Source: CAZTVF01 sp964616985 (GTDB taxonomy: Bacteria; Planctomycetota; Phycisphaerae; SM23-33). Taken from it: 32,874 nucleotides of DNA. The DNA is taken from NCBI GenBank assembly GCA_964616985.1, contig CAZTVF010000059.1, positions 1-32,874 of the forward strand, read 5' to 3'. The position numbers were made by a program, and so were the translations under genes. This document shows, piece by piece, positions 7,994-16,514 of this stretch (within the stretch, counting starts at the first letter, position 1; each line of letters starts with the position of its first letter). The notes beneath the pieces were generated by a model. That model did no database searches. It had not been told where the DNA came from and saw only the letters and a list, made by a program, of their open reading frames with translations.

Positions 7994-9196
7994 AAAATGA
8001 TCCCAGAGGCCCATGATGGGGTGTTGGTTGGGGAAGAGGATCGGGGCGAGGCGCTGGGCGTCGCCGGTGACGGTGATCTTGCCGCCCTCGATGACCTCGC
8101 CGGGCTCGTCGGTGCCCAGCAGCAGTTGGGCGATGTGGTCGTCGCCGCGGATGGTGTTGCGGGTGGGCCCGGCCGGGGCGACGGTGACGCGGCCGCGATC
8201 GATCTTCAGCGCCACCTTCTCCCGCGGGTCCTCGAGGGTCACCAGGCCGCGCCAGCCGTCCATGCACGAGGCGCCCAGGCGGCGCGACAGCTCCGGCGAG
8301 ATCTTCGCCAGCGTGGTGGCCAGGTTGACCGTGCGGATCATCGGCCCGCCGTTGGCGGTGTAGTTGGCCTCCAGGCGGCAGTTGCCGCGCCGCAGGCGCC
8401 GCGCCAGCGGGTGGTCGTAGGGCAGTTGGCTGAAGAACGCCTCGCCGCAGGCAAACTTGCGGCACAGGACGGCGATGGTCCGCAGGCATTGGTCGGTCTC
8501 GCCGACGGCCTCGACCACTTCGAAGCGTTTGCCGTCCTGCACGTAGATCAGGTAGCCCTCGACCTTGCCGCCGCTCTCCCACAGCACGCCGCTCCACTTG
8601 TCGGGGTAGCGGCAGGTGCCGTACGTCGGGCGCACGGCCGTGCCGGTCAGCCCGGCGTAGTAGCGGTTGTAGAGGCGGTCGAGGTCGTCGCGCTGGGCGG
8701 GAGTGAACTTCTTCGCCGGGCGCTGGGGTTTCTCCACGGGCAGCAGGCCCGCGGCCACCACGTGGTTCACGTCCGGCCAGGCGCGGACGTAACCGAAGCG
8801 GTGGTAGAAATTCCAGATGCCGAACAGCACCGTCACGTCGTAGCCCAGCGGCTTGAGGGCGTCGATGCTGGGCTGGGCGGTCTTGGCCATCAGGCCTCGG
8901 TTGCGGAAGTCGCCATGGGTGGCCACCACGCCCACGCCGCCGGTCCGGACGACGCACGTGCCGATCCGCATCGGGTATTCCCACACGCCCCAGTGCGTCA
9001 CCATCTGGTCGTCGATGAGCCCCAGGCGCGACGCCTGCCAGTCGTAGCGGCTGTGACCGATGTAGCGGTCGCGGCAGTAGTCGCGGAAGTTGAAATACCC
9101 GCGGTGCGAGAAGACTTTGGCGATGAAGTCGTACATCTCATCCTGCCGCGCCTTGTCGGGTGGCACGACGACCAGCGGCGAATCATTCTTCTTCAT
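7991..9196 (-). CDS. GNAT-family acetyltransferase, Eis-like
   Basis: This is a 401-residue protein. The ATG at 9196 has GGAG at 9206-9203 upstream; an in-frame ATG four codons earlier overlaps that site and is less likely. The N-terminal GNAT domain shows the acetyl-CoA loop V-A-T-H-x-D-F-R-N-R-G-L (about residues 92-103) and the late N-F-Y-H-R-F-G-Y block. This is followed by a second GNAT-like half and a C-terminal SCP2-like region (residues about 300-401). That three-part layout is typical of Eis/Acetyltransf_9 enzymes, which acetylate amines such as aminoglycosides or protein lysines. The substrate cannot be predicted. The protein is cytosolic with no signal peptide. It stands alone and is convergent with truA. 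Confidence 0.8.
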   Translation of the reverse strand: MKKNDSPLVVVPPDKARQDEMYDFIAKVFSHRGYFNFRDYCRDRYIGHSRYDWQASRLGLIDDQMVTHWGVWEYPMRIGTCVVRTGGVGVVATHGDFRNRGLMAKTAQPSIDALKPLGYDVTVLFGIWNFYHRFGYVRAWPDVNHVVAAGLLPVEKPQRPAKKFTPAQRDDLDRLYNRYYAGLTGTAVRPTYGTCRYPDKWSGVLWESGGKVEGYLIYVQDGKRFEVVEAVGETDQCLRTIAVLCRKFACGEAFFSQLPYDHPLARRLRRGNCRLEANYTANGGPMIRTVNLATTLAKISPELSRRLGASCMDGWRGLVTLEDPREKVALKIDRGRVTVAPAGPTRNTIRGDDHIAQLLLGTDEPGEVIEGGKITVTGDAQRLAPILFPNQHPIMGLWDHF

Positions 9197-9241
9197 GTGG
9201 ATCTCCACAGCGATTCATCGGCCAAGCGGCGGCGGCAACTG

Positions 9242-9351
9242 AAACAAAGGTCGCCCGCTTCATCGTAGGTGAGCGAGATGGCTGCCTGGGGGTTTGGCAA
9301 GCGCCAGCCCGTATTCGTGCGACGGCCTTTTGGAGTCTGCGGCAGGCAGGC
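9242..9351 (-). repeat. Dispersed repeat / possible structured leader, copy B
   Basis: This is the counterpart of 3859-3960, in the same orientation and also just upstream of a minus-strand start codon (46 bases). The hairpin of copy A is only partly kept here (TGGC-GCTT-GCCA). The match includes GAGATG, CCTGG, TTGGCAAG and CCCGTAT. Confidence 0.55.
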
Positions 9352-9602
9352 TCCGGATGGGGCAGTTTCATTCCACTGCAATTGCGACTTCGGGCGCGAA
9401 TTGGTGCTCCGTCTGGGCAGGAAATGCGGATCGGTGAGAATACGAGAGATTTTCAGGGTTTGTCCGGATACGGCCGAAATAGGTATGTTTTGCGCGCCGC
9501 AACAGCCTGATTTTCAATGACTTATGGGATGCTCGAATGTCACCCTTAGGTGCCCATGGGCATTGGGAGGGTGGTAAGTTGCCTCGTGGTCGGGCTCATG
9601 TC

Positions 9603-9629
9603 TTGACCCTCGCCTGCCGATAATATAAT
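9603..9629 (+). promoter_or_regulatory. Predicted promoter of the receiver-like gene
   Basis: TTGACC (9603-9608) and a perfect TATAAT (9624-9629) are separated by 15 bases, slightly short of the optimum. The leader to the ATG at 9685 would be about 48 bases. Confidence 0.5.
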
Positions 9630-9684
9630 GACCACGTCAGCAGCTTCGTTCGGAGAACGAGACGGTTACTAAAAGGAATTGAAC

Positions 9685-10083
9685 ATGTCGATGAAAGTTC
9701 TGATTGCAGATCCTGATTGGCGCTTTACCGGCCAGGCCGCCTCCTACCTCGAGGCCCACGCGCATCTGGTAGTGACCGAGACGAGGCCCAAAGAGATCAG
9801 AACTCATGTTGAACACTGGCGGCCCGACCTGGTGATCCTGGCCGCGGAAGTCGCCGACAAGGGCGTGTTGACCTGGCTGAACACGCTGGAGAACCGCCCG
9901 GCCGTGCTGCTGACCGGCAGGATGGACCGCTATAGCGTGGCGTGGAAGGCGTGGCAGAAGGGCGGCGACGAGCTGCTGATGAAGCCCGTCTTCAAATCCG
10001 AAGAGATTCACGACGCGATCGTCACCGCGATGGAAAACCGCGTCAGCGGCAGGCGAGTCGCCCCGCTGTCGGCCACCGCATAG
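9685..10083 (+). CDS. Stand-alone pseudo-receiver domain protein
   Basis: The 132-residue product is a single response-regulator receiver fold without an output domain. It keeps the acidic pair D9/D11 (I-A-D-P-D), the conserved T77 (L-L-T-G) and K100-P101 (M-K-P). The phospho-acceptor Asp that should end strand 3 is replaced by Ala: the segment reads R-P-D-L-V-I-L-A53-A-E. It therefore cannot be phosphorylated in the usual way and may work by binding a partner. The ATG at 9685 is chosen because AAGGA lies 7 bases upstream; a TTG at 9679 and an ATG at 9691 are in frame. No histidine kinase gene is nearby. A clear terminator follows. Confidence 0.8.
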   Translation: MSMKVLIADPDWRFTGQAASYLEAHAHLVVTETRPKEIRTHVEHWRPDLVILAAEVADKGVLTWLNTLENRPAVLLTGRMDRYSVAWKAWQKGGDELLMKPVFKSEEIHDAIVTAMENRVSGRRVAPLSATA

Positions 10084-10108
10084 GACCAAAACCTTTCGAG
10101 TTTCACCG

Positions 10109-10144
10109 CGCCGCTCCGACGACCCTCGGGGCGGCGTCTTTATT
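10109..10144 (+). terminator. Rho-independent terminator after the pseudo-receiver gene
   Basis: The stem CGCCGCTCC (10109-10117) pairs with GGGGCGGCG (10128-10136), with one G-U pair in RNA, around a 10-base loop. TCTTTATT follows. It overlaps the stop codon of the convergent MFS gene by two bases. Confidence 0.75.
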
Positions 10145-11384
10145 AACTGTCCCTTCGGCCGTACCGCGCCAGCCAGACCACGCCGCCCAGACTGACCAGC
10201 GGGAACCCGCAGGCCGGGATCAGCAGCACCTGCCAGAGTGATTGCGGCGGCAGCTGGTCGCCGATATATCCCATGCCCGTGCTCATCAGGAAGACCATCA
10301 CCCCGGCCGCCACCGTTTGAAGCGCCAAGGCAGATCCGAACTTCTCTTTGTCGTGCGAGAGACGCTCGAGGATCGCGGGATACTCCAGCGACCAGCAGAA
10401 GGCCCCGGCGATATACCCCGCCGCCAGCAGCGGCTGGCTGCGCGACAGAACGCCCGCCAGCAACAATCCGCCGCCCAACAGGCCCGGGGCCACCAGCATC
10501 GTCCTTCGGCCCCAGTGCTCGGGCAGGAACGTGAGCAGCCCTCGCGACACCACGTACGCCAAGGCCGAGCCCGCCAGCGCCGTCCCCGGCGCGATGCCCT
10601 GCCCGCGCGTCAGCTCAAAGCTCTTGCTGCCCAGCACCGTGGGCATCCAGTAATAAGCCGACATGTCGCACATGACGTGAATCACCATCATCGACGCCAG
10701 CAGGATTGTCCCGCCCCCCAGGGCAAAGCTGGCCCACGGCTTGGGTGTGTGCCCAACTCTCACGGGCAGCGCTTCGAAGCGGGGGCGCTTGCGGTAGATC
10801 AGTGCCGCCCCCAATACCACCGCGGCCATGATGGCAAAGGGCAGGTAGAGCACCTGCCCGAAGTCGAGCACCCCGGCGATCGACATCTGCAGCAGCCGCT
10901 CGGCGAGCAGCGAGAAGCCCATTGAGAACAGGGATGCGAAGACGAGGTTCAACGTCAGGACTCGTCGCCGGCTGGTGGGAAACAGTCGCACGAGGTACGC
11001 CTGGGTGGCGATGTTCAGCGGCTGGGAAAACAGCGTCAGTGTGCACAGCCCGCACAGCAGCACCCACCAGGGCCCGCCGCACGCGGCCGCCCCCATGCCC
11101 ACGGCCGAGCCGACAAGGCAGATGCGCAGGACGCGCCGGGCGCCGCCGCGGTCCACCAGCCAGCCGCCCGTCAGCGCCCCGGCGATGCCCACCACGCTGC
11201 CCAGCGTCAGCAGCAGCCCGAATTCGGTCTTGGAGATACTCAGGAATTCCTGCAGGCGCTCGCGGAACACCGGCAGCATGCCCGTGATGCCCATCAGCGA
11301 CAGCAGCGCGATGCTGACGGCGGCATACAGCGTGCGCAGGGGCATGCGCCGATCGGCTTTGTTCGGGGTCATAGGTTCCATCAT
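10143..11384 (-). CDS. Major facilitator superfamily transporter
   Basis: This is a 413-residue integral membrane protein with about 12 hydrophobic segments. After TM2 it carries a shortened MFS loop motif, G-G-W-L-V-D-R-G-G-A-R-R-V-L, corresponding to the usual G-x-x-x-D-R-x-G-R-R. A second loop, L-P-E-H-W-G-R-R-T, appears in the C-terminal half. The start ATG overlaps the stop of the upstream glycosidase-like gene (ATGA, 4 bases), so translation is coupled. The position at the end of an ABC-transporter and glycosidase operon suggests it moves a sugar, sugar acid or breakdown product. Direction and substrate cannot be told from the sequence. Confidence 0.85.
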   Translation of the reverse strand: MMEPMTPNKADRRMPLRTLYAAVSIALLSLMGITGMLPVFRERLQEFLSISKTEFGLLLTLGSVVGIAGALTGGWLVDRGGARRVLRICLVGSAVGMGAAACGGPWWVLLCGLCTLTLFSQPLNIATQAYLVRLFPTSRRRVLTLNLVFASLFSMGFSLLAERLLQMSIAGVLDFGQVLYLPFAIMAAVVLGAALIYRKRPRFEALPVRVGHTPKPWASFALGGGTILLASMMVIHVMCDMSAYYWMPTVLGSKSFELTRGQGIAPGTALAGSALAYVVSRGLLTFLPEHWGRRTMLVAPGLLGGGLLLAGVLSRSQPLLAAGYIAGAFCWSLEYPAILERLSHDKEKFGSALALQTVAAGVMVFLMSTGMGYIGDQLPPQSLWQVLLIPACGFPLVSLGGVVWLARYGRRDS

Positions 11385-13339
11385 ACGATCGCGTCGTGAA
11401 GCACGATCACTTCATGCGGCCGCAGGAGGTCGAGCTTGAACTGCAGTCCGTCACGGTCCACGTCCCACAGCAGGCGGTCGGCAGAGCCCGCCCGCGTGAT
11501 GCAGGCCGGGGCGCCCGCGGTGCGAAGGCGCACACTCACGCCGCGGACGGGATCGAAGCTTCGCATCCGCACCGGCGGCAGTCCGTGACGCGGCATGCGG
11601 GACGAAACGACGTGCACCACCACGTCACCGCCCTTGCGGTGCACGGCCACCTCGACGGTGGGGCCGGCGTCGGTCTCCACGACCGGGGCGGGGATCAGCC
11701 GCCGCAACAGCCTGGCCATCGCGTGCAGGAACGCCCACGCCCCATCCGTATGCACCACCTGCGGCAGCGGCACGCCGCAAAGGATCACGTTGCCCCTGGC
11801 CACGATCGCCGGCCGCCGCGGGGCGTCGTGGTTCACCGGCCCGTAGGCGTGATAGTTCTCGGGGAACCCCTTGTCGAACAGCGGGTCGATGGCGTGCGAG
11901 AGAATCTCAGCGCCGTCGGGCGCGGCGAACGTGTAAACCTTCTCATACACCGCCTGCGGCATGTCGGCGATCAGGTCGTGGGCGAGGGGGCCCTCGAACG
12001 TCATGTGCTGGCCGAAGAGCGAGGACTGTTCCGCACGCCCGCAGCCGACGAGATCCTCAAAGCCCAGCACGTGCTGCGCGAACGCCAGCAGCGGCCGCCC
12101 GGCCGCGACCTGCTCGCGCACCTTCGCCACCACGTCGGCCTCCAGCGGCTTGCCGCCGGGCAGGACCATCACCGCGCCGTCGGGAACAGCCGCCCCCGCG
12201 TCGATCACCGCGAACTGCACGTGCTCCTCCAGCAGCGAGCGCGTCGCTCCCAGCTGCGGCTTGGCCGACTCGGCCCGCGAGGAGTTGAACGGATCGGGGC
12301 AGGGCTCGATCAGCAAGGCCGCCTCCACCAGCGGCTGGGCGCCTTCCACGAGCGGCGCGACGATCTTGCACCGCTCGTATGCCTGGCCGATGAGCTTGTA
12401 CACGCTGGGCTGCAGCACGCCGGCGGGGTGCAGGTGGTCGCCCAGCGAAATGTACGCCGAGCCGGCGGCCATGATGTTGCCGATCTCGAACTCCAACTGG
12501 GCCGGTGAGCGCAGGCCGCCGAAGTCGCCCCAGCAGCGGTGAAACCGCGTGGTCAGCCCGTGGTGCATCTTGCCCAGGCGGGCGACGTAGCGGCAGCGCA
12601 GCGGCAGGTCGTGCTGCGGCCAGAAGCTCGGGTCGGATTCGATCTCGATGACGTCGCTGTATTCGAAGGCCCGCGTGTCGCCCAGGATCGCCTGGTTGTT
12701 GACCAGGACGCTGACGTCCGCCCGCACCGAGCGGGCCGCGTCGAACAGCCGCTTCTGCGCCTCCAGCGTGATCGCCCGGGCCAGCCGGCCTCGCGACTCG
12801 AGGGTGTCTTCCAGGCCGCGGCGTTTGAGCTCGGCCGTGACGAAGGTGCTGTAGAAGGCGTCGTTGGGGTACATGACGATGTCGAACCACAGGCCGTCGG
12901 AGGGGACCTTGGCGACGACTTCGCGCGTGAACGGCAGCACCACCTCCTCCAGCAGCGGGGAGGCGAGGTCCAGCAGCACGCTCACCTCGCTCCAGCGGGC
13001 GATGCTGCCGTCGGCGTTGCGGCACGACCATTCGGGGTGGCGGAGGAACGTGTAGTAGTCGCAGCAGACGCTGATGTACGCCTCGGTGGCGATGCCTCGC
13101 TTGCGGCAGGCCTCCACCGCCAGCGGCAGGAAATCCTTCTCCAGGTGCGGGTGGACGGGATTGGTCTCGCTCTTGAAAAACGCGTAGCCGTAGTGCCCCT
13201 TGGCGAACAGGGCCACGCAATCAACGCCCGCATCGGCCAGCGTGCCGGCGAAGCGGTCGGCGTCGAAACGCCCCGCGAGGTTGGCGATCTTGCCGTGCGT
13301 GTGATAGTCCAGGTGGATCTTGCGGTAGGTTTGTTTCAT
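11381..13339 (-). CDS. GHL6-like glycosidase / beta-galactosidase-trimerisation-type protein
   Basis: This 652-residue protein starts at 13339 behind GGAG. The N-terminal 330 residues match the hypothetical glycosyl hydrolase 6 pattern: Y-R-K-I-H-L-D-Y-H-T near the start, then F-D-A-D-R-F, then the F-A-K-G-H-Y-G-Y block with H-P-H-L, and later G-L-W-F-D-I-V. This implies a TIM barrel related to alpha-fucosidase/beta-galactosidase clans. The middle part (about 370-540) resembles a beta-galactosidase trimerisation domain with a class I amidotransferase-like fold (V-M-V-L-P-G-G-K-P-L). The C-terminus is beta-rich. There is no signal peptide, so it should act in the cytosol on imported oligosaccharide. 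It is cotranscribed with ABC transporter genes upstream and overlaps the MFS gene downstream. Confidence 0.75.
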   Translation of the reverse strand: MKQTYRKIHLDYHTHGKIANLAGRFDADRFAGTLADAGVDCVALFAKGHYGYAFFKSETNPVHPHLEKDFLPLAVEACRKRGIATEAYISVCCDYYTFLRHPEWSCRNADGSIARWSEVSVLLDLASPLLEEVVLPFTREVVAKVPSDGLWFDIVMYPNDAFYSTFVTAELKRRGLEDTLESRGRLARAITLEAQKRLFDAARSVRADVSVLVNNQAILGDTRAFEYSDVIEIESDPSFWPQHDLPLRCRYVARLGKMHHGLTTRFHRCWGDFGGLRSPAQLEFEIGNIMAAGSAYISLGDHLHPAGVLQPSVYKLIGQAYERCKIVAPLVEGAQPLVEAALLIEPCPDPFNSSRAESAKPQLGATRSLLEEHVQFAVIDAGAAVPDGAVMVLPGGKPLEADVVAKVREQVAAGRPLLAFAQHVLGFEDLVGCGRAEQSSLFGQHMTFEGPLAHDLIADMPQAVYEKVYTFAAPDGAEILSHAIDPLFDKGFPENYHAYGPVNHDAPRRPAIVARGNVILCGVPLPQVVHTDGAWAFLHAMARLLRRLIPAPVVETDAGPTVEVAVHRKGGDVVVHVVSSRMPRHGLPPVRMRSFDPVRGVSVRLRTAGAPACITRAGSADRLLWDVDRDGLQFKLDLLRPHEVIVLHDAIV

Positions 13340-13360
13340 GCGGCTCTCCAACAAATAGGT

Positions 13361-13466
13361 CCACCGATTGCACGGATTGCACGGAAGGAAAAGAAGCCAC
13401 TCTGCTTGTGCGGCCTGTTGACTGGGCCGCTCCTCTTCTCTCTGTGTAATCGGTGCAGTCCGTGGA
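13361..13466. repeat. Inverted tandem-repeat element in the ABC operon (ATPase / glycosidase junction)
   Basis: The left arm 13361-13384 is built from CCACCGATTGCACGGATTGC; the right arm 13442-13466 is its imperfect reverse complement, with units of the form GATTxCACxG. A GC-rich inner hairpin, GCGGCC-9-GGCCGC (13410-13430), lies in between. The right arm ends 7 bases before the ATPase stop codon and the left arm begins 21 bases before the glycosidase start codon. Confidence 0.7.
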
Positions 13467-13473
13467 CAGACTC

Positions 13474-14526
13474 TTAGTTCGACAGCAGCGCGACGACCTC
13501 GGGGCGGATGCAGAGCTTCACGTCGGCGCCCGGCGCGGCGGCGGGGATCGGGGCTGCAAGGGCGGTGACCTTCCACGTCTGCCCGCCGCCCAGCCGGCAG
13601 ATGTACTGCACCGTCTCGCCCAGGAAGGTTCGCGACTCGACCTTCGCGGCCAGTTCCGATTCGCCGTCGGCCGCCGCCGATGCGATGCGGATGTACTCGG
13701 GGCGTACGCAGCAGGTGACGCGCCCGCTGCCTTGGGCGTGCGCTGCGGCGGCCAGTGTGCCGGCGGGCGTATCCACGCGGCCGCCCGCGGCGAGCGTGCC
13801 GTCGATGAAATTCGCCTCGCCGAGGAAGTCGGCGACGAACCGGCTGGCGGGCTTGTGGTAGAGCGTCTCGGGCGGGCCGACCTGCACGATGTGCCCGTCG
13901 TTCATGACCGCGATGCGGTCGGCCATCGAGAGGGCCTCTTTCTGATCGTGCGTGACGTAGATGCCCGTGGTGCCGCTGGATTTCACCAGCCCGCGAAGCT
14001 CGCCGCGCATGTGCAGGCGCAGGCGGGCGTCGAGGTTGCTCAGGGGTTCATCGAGCAGCAGGCAGTCCGGCTGGGCCGCCAAGGCCCGCGCCAAGGCCAC
14101 GCGCTGCTGCTGGCCGCCGGAGAGCTGGTTGGGGCGGCGCTTGAGATAGTCCTGCATCTGCACGCGGGCGAGGTTCACCTGGGCCAGCTCGCGCCGCTGA
14201 GCCGCCGGCAGGCCTTTCATCCTGGGCCCAAACTCCACGTTCTGGCCCACCGTCATGTGCGGCCAGAGGGCGTAGTTCTGGAACACCATGGCCGTGTTCC
14301 GCTTCTCCACCGGCAGGGCGGTGACGTCCTTGCCGCCGAAGGCGATCGTGCCGGCCGAGGGCTCGATCAGCCCCGCGATCATCCGCAGCAGCGTGGTCTT
14401 TCCGCAGCCGCTGGGCCCCAGCAGGAAGAAGAACTCGCCCGACTCGATCACGAGGTTCACATCCGCCACCGCCATGACGGCCGGCGCGTAAACCTTCGTG
14501 ATGCCCTTGAGCTCAATCTGACTCAT
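13474..14526 (-). CDS. ABC transporter ATP-binding protein (MalK/PotA/FbpC-type)
   Basis: This is a 350-residue cytoplasmic ATPase that energises the adjacent permease. Walker A is G37-P-S-G-C-G-K-T-T45, the Q-loop is Q83, the signature L-S-G-G-Q is 135-139, Walker B is C-L-L-L-D-E (155-160) and the switch His is H193. Residues about 240-350 form TOBE-type beta domains, typical of importers for sugars, polyamines or ferric iron. The start is the ATG at 14526; the upstream ribosome-binding site is weak (GGAAAGAG). The operon order is binding protein, permease, ATPase, glycosidase, MFS. Confidence 0.93.
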   Translation of the reverse strand: MSQIELKGITKVYAPAVMAVADVNLVIESGEFFFLLGPSGCGKTTLLRMIAGLIEPSAGTIAFGGKDVTALPVEKRNTAMVFQNYALWPHMTVGQNVEFGPRMKGLPAAQRRELAQVNLARVQMQDYLKRRPNQLSGGQQQRVALARALAAQPDCLLLDEPLSNLDARLRLHMRGELRGLVKSSGTTGIYVTHDQKEALSMADRIAVMNDGHIVQVGPPETLYHKPASRFVADFLGEANFIDGTLAAGGRVDTPAGTLAAAAHAQGSGRVTCCVRPEYIRIASAAADGESELAAKVESRTFLGETVQYICRLGGGQTWKVTALAAPIPAAAPGADVKLCIRPEVVALLSN

Positions 14527-14558
14527 ATGCTGCTCTTTCCATCTTCAAAAAGAGAGGT

Positions 14559-14736
14559 AGCAGGGATAGACCTGCCTGCCGGCAGGCAGGCGCAGATATA
14601 CGCAGATAAAGCAATCTATAGAAAGCTCAGACTTCCAAGCCTTATCCTCTATCCGCATTCATCCCTTCCCATCCCTGCTCCTTGCTTCTTCTACTTCTTC
14701 TTTTCTTATCTGCGTTTATCTGCGTTCATCCCTGCT
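14559..14736. repeat. Inverted tandem-repeat element with 20-bp palindrome inserted (permease / ATPase junction)
   Basis: The right arm 14706-14736 reads, on the minus strand, AGCAGGGATGAACGCAGATA followed by another ACGCAGATAA unit. The left arm is the same sequence on the plus strand, 14559-14570 plus 14591-14609, matching at 28 of 31 bases once the palindrome at 14571-14590 is removed. The element fills almost the whole gap and ends 14 bases from the permease stop codon. A second degenerate arm-like segment lies near 14650-14680. Confidence 0.85.
14571..14590. mobile_element. 20-bp perfect palindrome, copy 1
   Basis: CCTGCCTGCCGGCAGGCAGG is its own reverse complement. It interrupts the left arm of the surrounding inverted repeat without duplicating any arm base. 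An identical copy lies at 16559-16578. I label it mobile because of the clean insertion in two unrelated arms; the mechanism is unknown. Confidence 0.6.
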
Positions 14737-14750
14737 ATTCCGTGTCTTGA

Positions 14751-16514
14751 CTAAGCCCGGAAGATCGCCCCGAGCTTCTTGCCCAGCAGCGCCCCGGCGA
14801 CGGCCATGGTCGTGGCCAGCAGGGCCATGCCGTACACGCCCAGGGCAGCGGCCTGGTAGCCGGTCTCGGGCGAGCCGGTGCTGGTGGCCAGCTCGTAGAT
14901 CTGCTTCGTGATCGGGTAGAACTCCTGCGTCTGGGCGAGGATGAGCGAGTCGCTCACCTCGAGCATGGCGAAGGCGAAGGTCAGCACGCTGGCGGCGATG
15001 ATGTTGGCCGCGATCAGCGGCAGCGTGATTCGCACCACGGCCCCCGCGCGCCCCGATCCCAGGTTGCGGGCGGCCTCCTCCAGCGTGGTGGGCACCTGCT
15101 CGAGGCCCGCCGAGACGCCGCGGACCATGAACGGCACGCGGCGGACGGCGTAGGCGATCACCAGCAGGAAGAACGGGTCCTTCGTCGGCCGCATGTTGTG
15201 CAGCCACTGGCCGAAGTCGCCCCCGGTCCAGTTCTTCGCCGTCAGCGCCACGTAGCCCGCAGCCAGGATCAACCCCGGCACGGCCAGGGGCAGCATCAGC
15301 ACGCCGTCGAGGATGCTTCGCCCGCGGACGCGCGTGCGGACGATCAGCCAGGCGGCCAGGCCGCCCAGCACGATATCCAGCGCCGTCGACAGGCCCGCGT
15401 ACTTGATGCTGTTGATGAGGCTGTTGTGCGTGGCCGGGTGCTGCACGACGAAGGCGAGGTGCTTGAGCGTGAATTCGTGCGGCAGGATGGTGTTCACCCA
15501 GCGGTCGGCCAGCGCGGTGAGGACGACGCCGGCGTGCGGCAGGGCGGCCAGGGTGATCACCACGCCGAACGCCGCCCACGCCCCGAGCGTGCCGACGAAG
15601 CCGAGCTTGCGGCTCTCGGCCGCGATCGAGGCCTTGGTGGACTCGCCCGCGCTGGAGCGGCCGAAGAAGAACTTGCCCAGGATGTACAGCGTGACGGAGC
15701 CCGCGAGCATGACGAAGACGAGGCTGTAGGTTCGGCCGCCGGTGTCGGCGCGGGCGAGTTCCTTGAAGATGGTGACGGGGGTGAGGGCGTCGAAGCCCAT
15801 GATCAGCGGGGTGCCCACGTCGGTGAAGGCCCAGATGAAGACGATGGTGCCGCCGGCGAACAGGCCCGGCCTCATCAGGGGCAGCGTCACGCTCCAGAAG
15901 GTGCGCAGGGGCCCCGCGCCCAGGTTGCGGGCGGCCTGGGCGTACGTGGGGTCCACGTTGGCCAGGGCGGCCGAGGCGTTGAGGTAGAGAATCGGGAACA
16001 GGTGCAGCGCCTGCAGGAAGACGATGCCGCCGAAGCCGCTGCCCAGCCAATCCGGCGGCAGCGACTGCGAGAAGTCGAGCAGGCCGATCTTCGCCAGCAG
16101 CTGGTTGACGATGCCGAACTGGCTGAACAGCCGTCGCATCGCCAGGGCCCCCACGAAGGGCGGCAGGATCATCGGCACCAGCACCATCACGCCCAGCAGA
16201 CCCCGCCCGGCGAACTTGCAGCGGGAGTGGATCACGGCCAGCGGCGTGGCGATCGCCAGGCAGGCCAACGTCGTGCAGACGGCGAGAATTCCGCTGTTCC
16301 GCAGGCCCGCGATGAGGACCTCGTTGGAGACCACGCGGCCGAACCAATACAGGCTGAAGCGGTCGTCGTGCATGAAGCCGCTGCCGATGGCCAGCACCAG
16401 CGGCACGAGGAAGAACAGCACCATCAACGCCGCCAGCAGCAACGCCAAGGTCGTCGACGCCGGGCCCGGGCCTCGCGAGCGGCCCGCCAGTGGGAGGGAG
16501 TGGGGGGCGCTCAT
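14751..16514 (-). CDS. ABC transporter permease, fused double-domain (FbpB-type)
   Basis: This is a 587-residue inner-membrane protein containing two binding-protein-dependent transport domains in one chain, with about 12 membrane segments. The two cytoplasmic coupling loops are A-A-R-N-L-G-A-G-P (about residue 194) and E479-E-A-A-R-N-L-G-S-G. Each is followed by a T-L-P-L stretch. This one-chain arrangement is typical of ferric-iron and some phosphonate/spermidine-like importers. The start ATG at 16514 overlaps the binding-protein stop (ATGA) and has GAGG 7 bases upstream; a longer upstream frame is only the shared repeat element. Translation is thus coupled to the binding protein. Confidence 0.92.
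   Translation of the reverse strand: MSAPHSLPLAGRSRGPGPASTTLALLLAALMVLFFLVPLVLAIGSGFMHDDRFSLYWFGRVVSNEVLIAGLRNSGILAVCTTLACLAIATPLAVIHSRCKFAGRGLLGVMVLVPMILPPFVGALAMRRLFSQFGIVNQLLAKIGLLDFSQSLPPDWLGSGFGGIVFLQALHLFPILYLNASAALANVDPTYAQAARNLGAGPLRTFWSVTLPLMRPGLFAGGTIVFIWAFTDVGTPLIMGFDALTPVTIFKELARADTGGRTYSLVFVMLAGSVTLYILGKFFFGRSSAGESTKASIAAESRKLGFVGTLGAWAAFGVVITLAALPHAGVVLTALADRWVNTILPHEFTLKHLAFVVQHPATHNSLINSIKYAGLSTALDIVLGGLAAWLIVRTRVRGRSILDGVLMLPLAVPGLILAAGYVALTAKNWTGGDFGQWLHNMRPTKDPFFLLVIAYAVRRVPFMVRGVSAGLEQVPTTLEEAARNLGSGRAGAVVRITLPLIAANIIAASVLTFAFAMLEVSDSLILAQTQEFYPITKQIYELATSTGSPETGYQAAALGVYGMALLATTMAVAGALLGKKLGAIFRA

Larger units (their letters stand above)
9197..9684. other. Divergent intergenic region
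   Basis: This 488-base gap contains the second copy of the dispersed repeat (9242-9351) and the promoter of the receiver-like gene near its right end. Short open frames here have no ribosome-binding site and no recognisable domain, so I call no gene. Confidence 0.5.

Noticed and set aside
7787..9268. 493-codon plus-strand open frame opposite the acetyltransferase
   Set aside because: Overlaps the end of truA and a palindromic spacer, lacks a start signal and shows no domain.
9183..9381. Small minus-strand gene of about 62 codons with a C-x-x-C
   Set aside because: Two overlapping frames are equally open, both cross the dispersed repeat, and neither has a start signal.
14559..14736. CRISPR array from repeated units
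   Set aside because: The units are short and contiguous and lie in inverted arms; there are no unique spacers of regular length and no cas genes.
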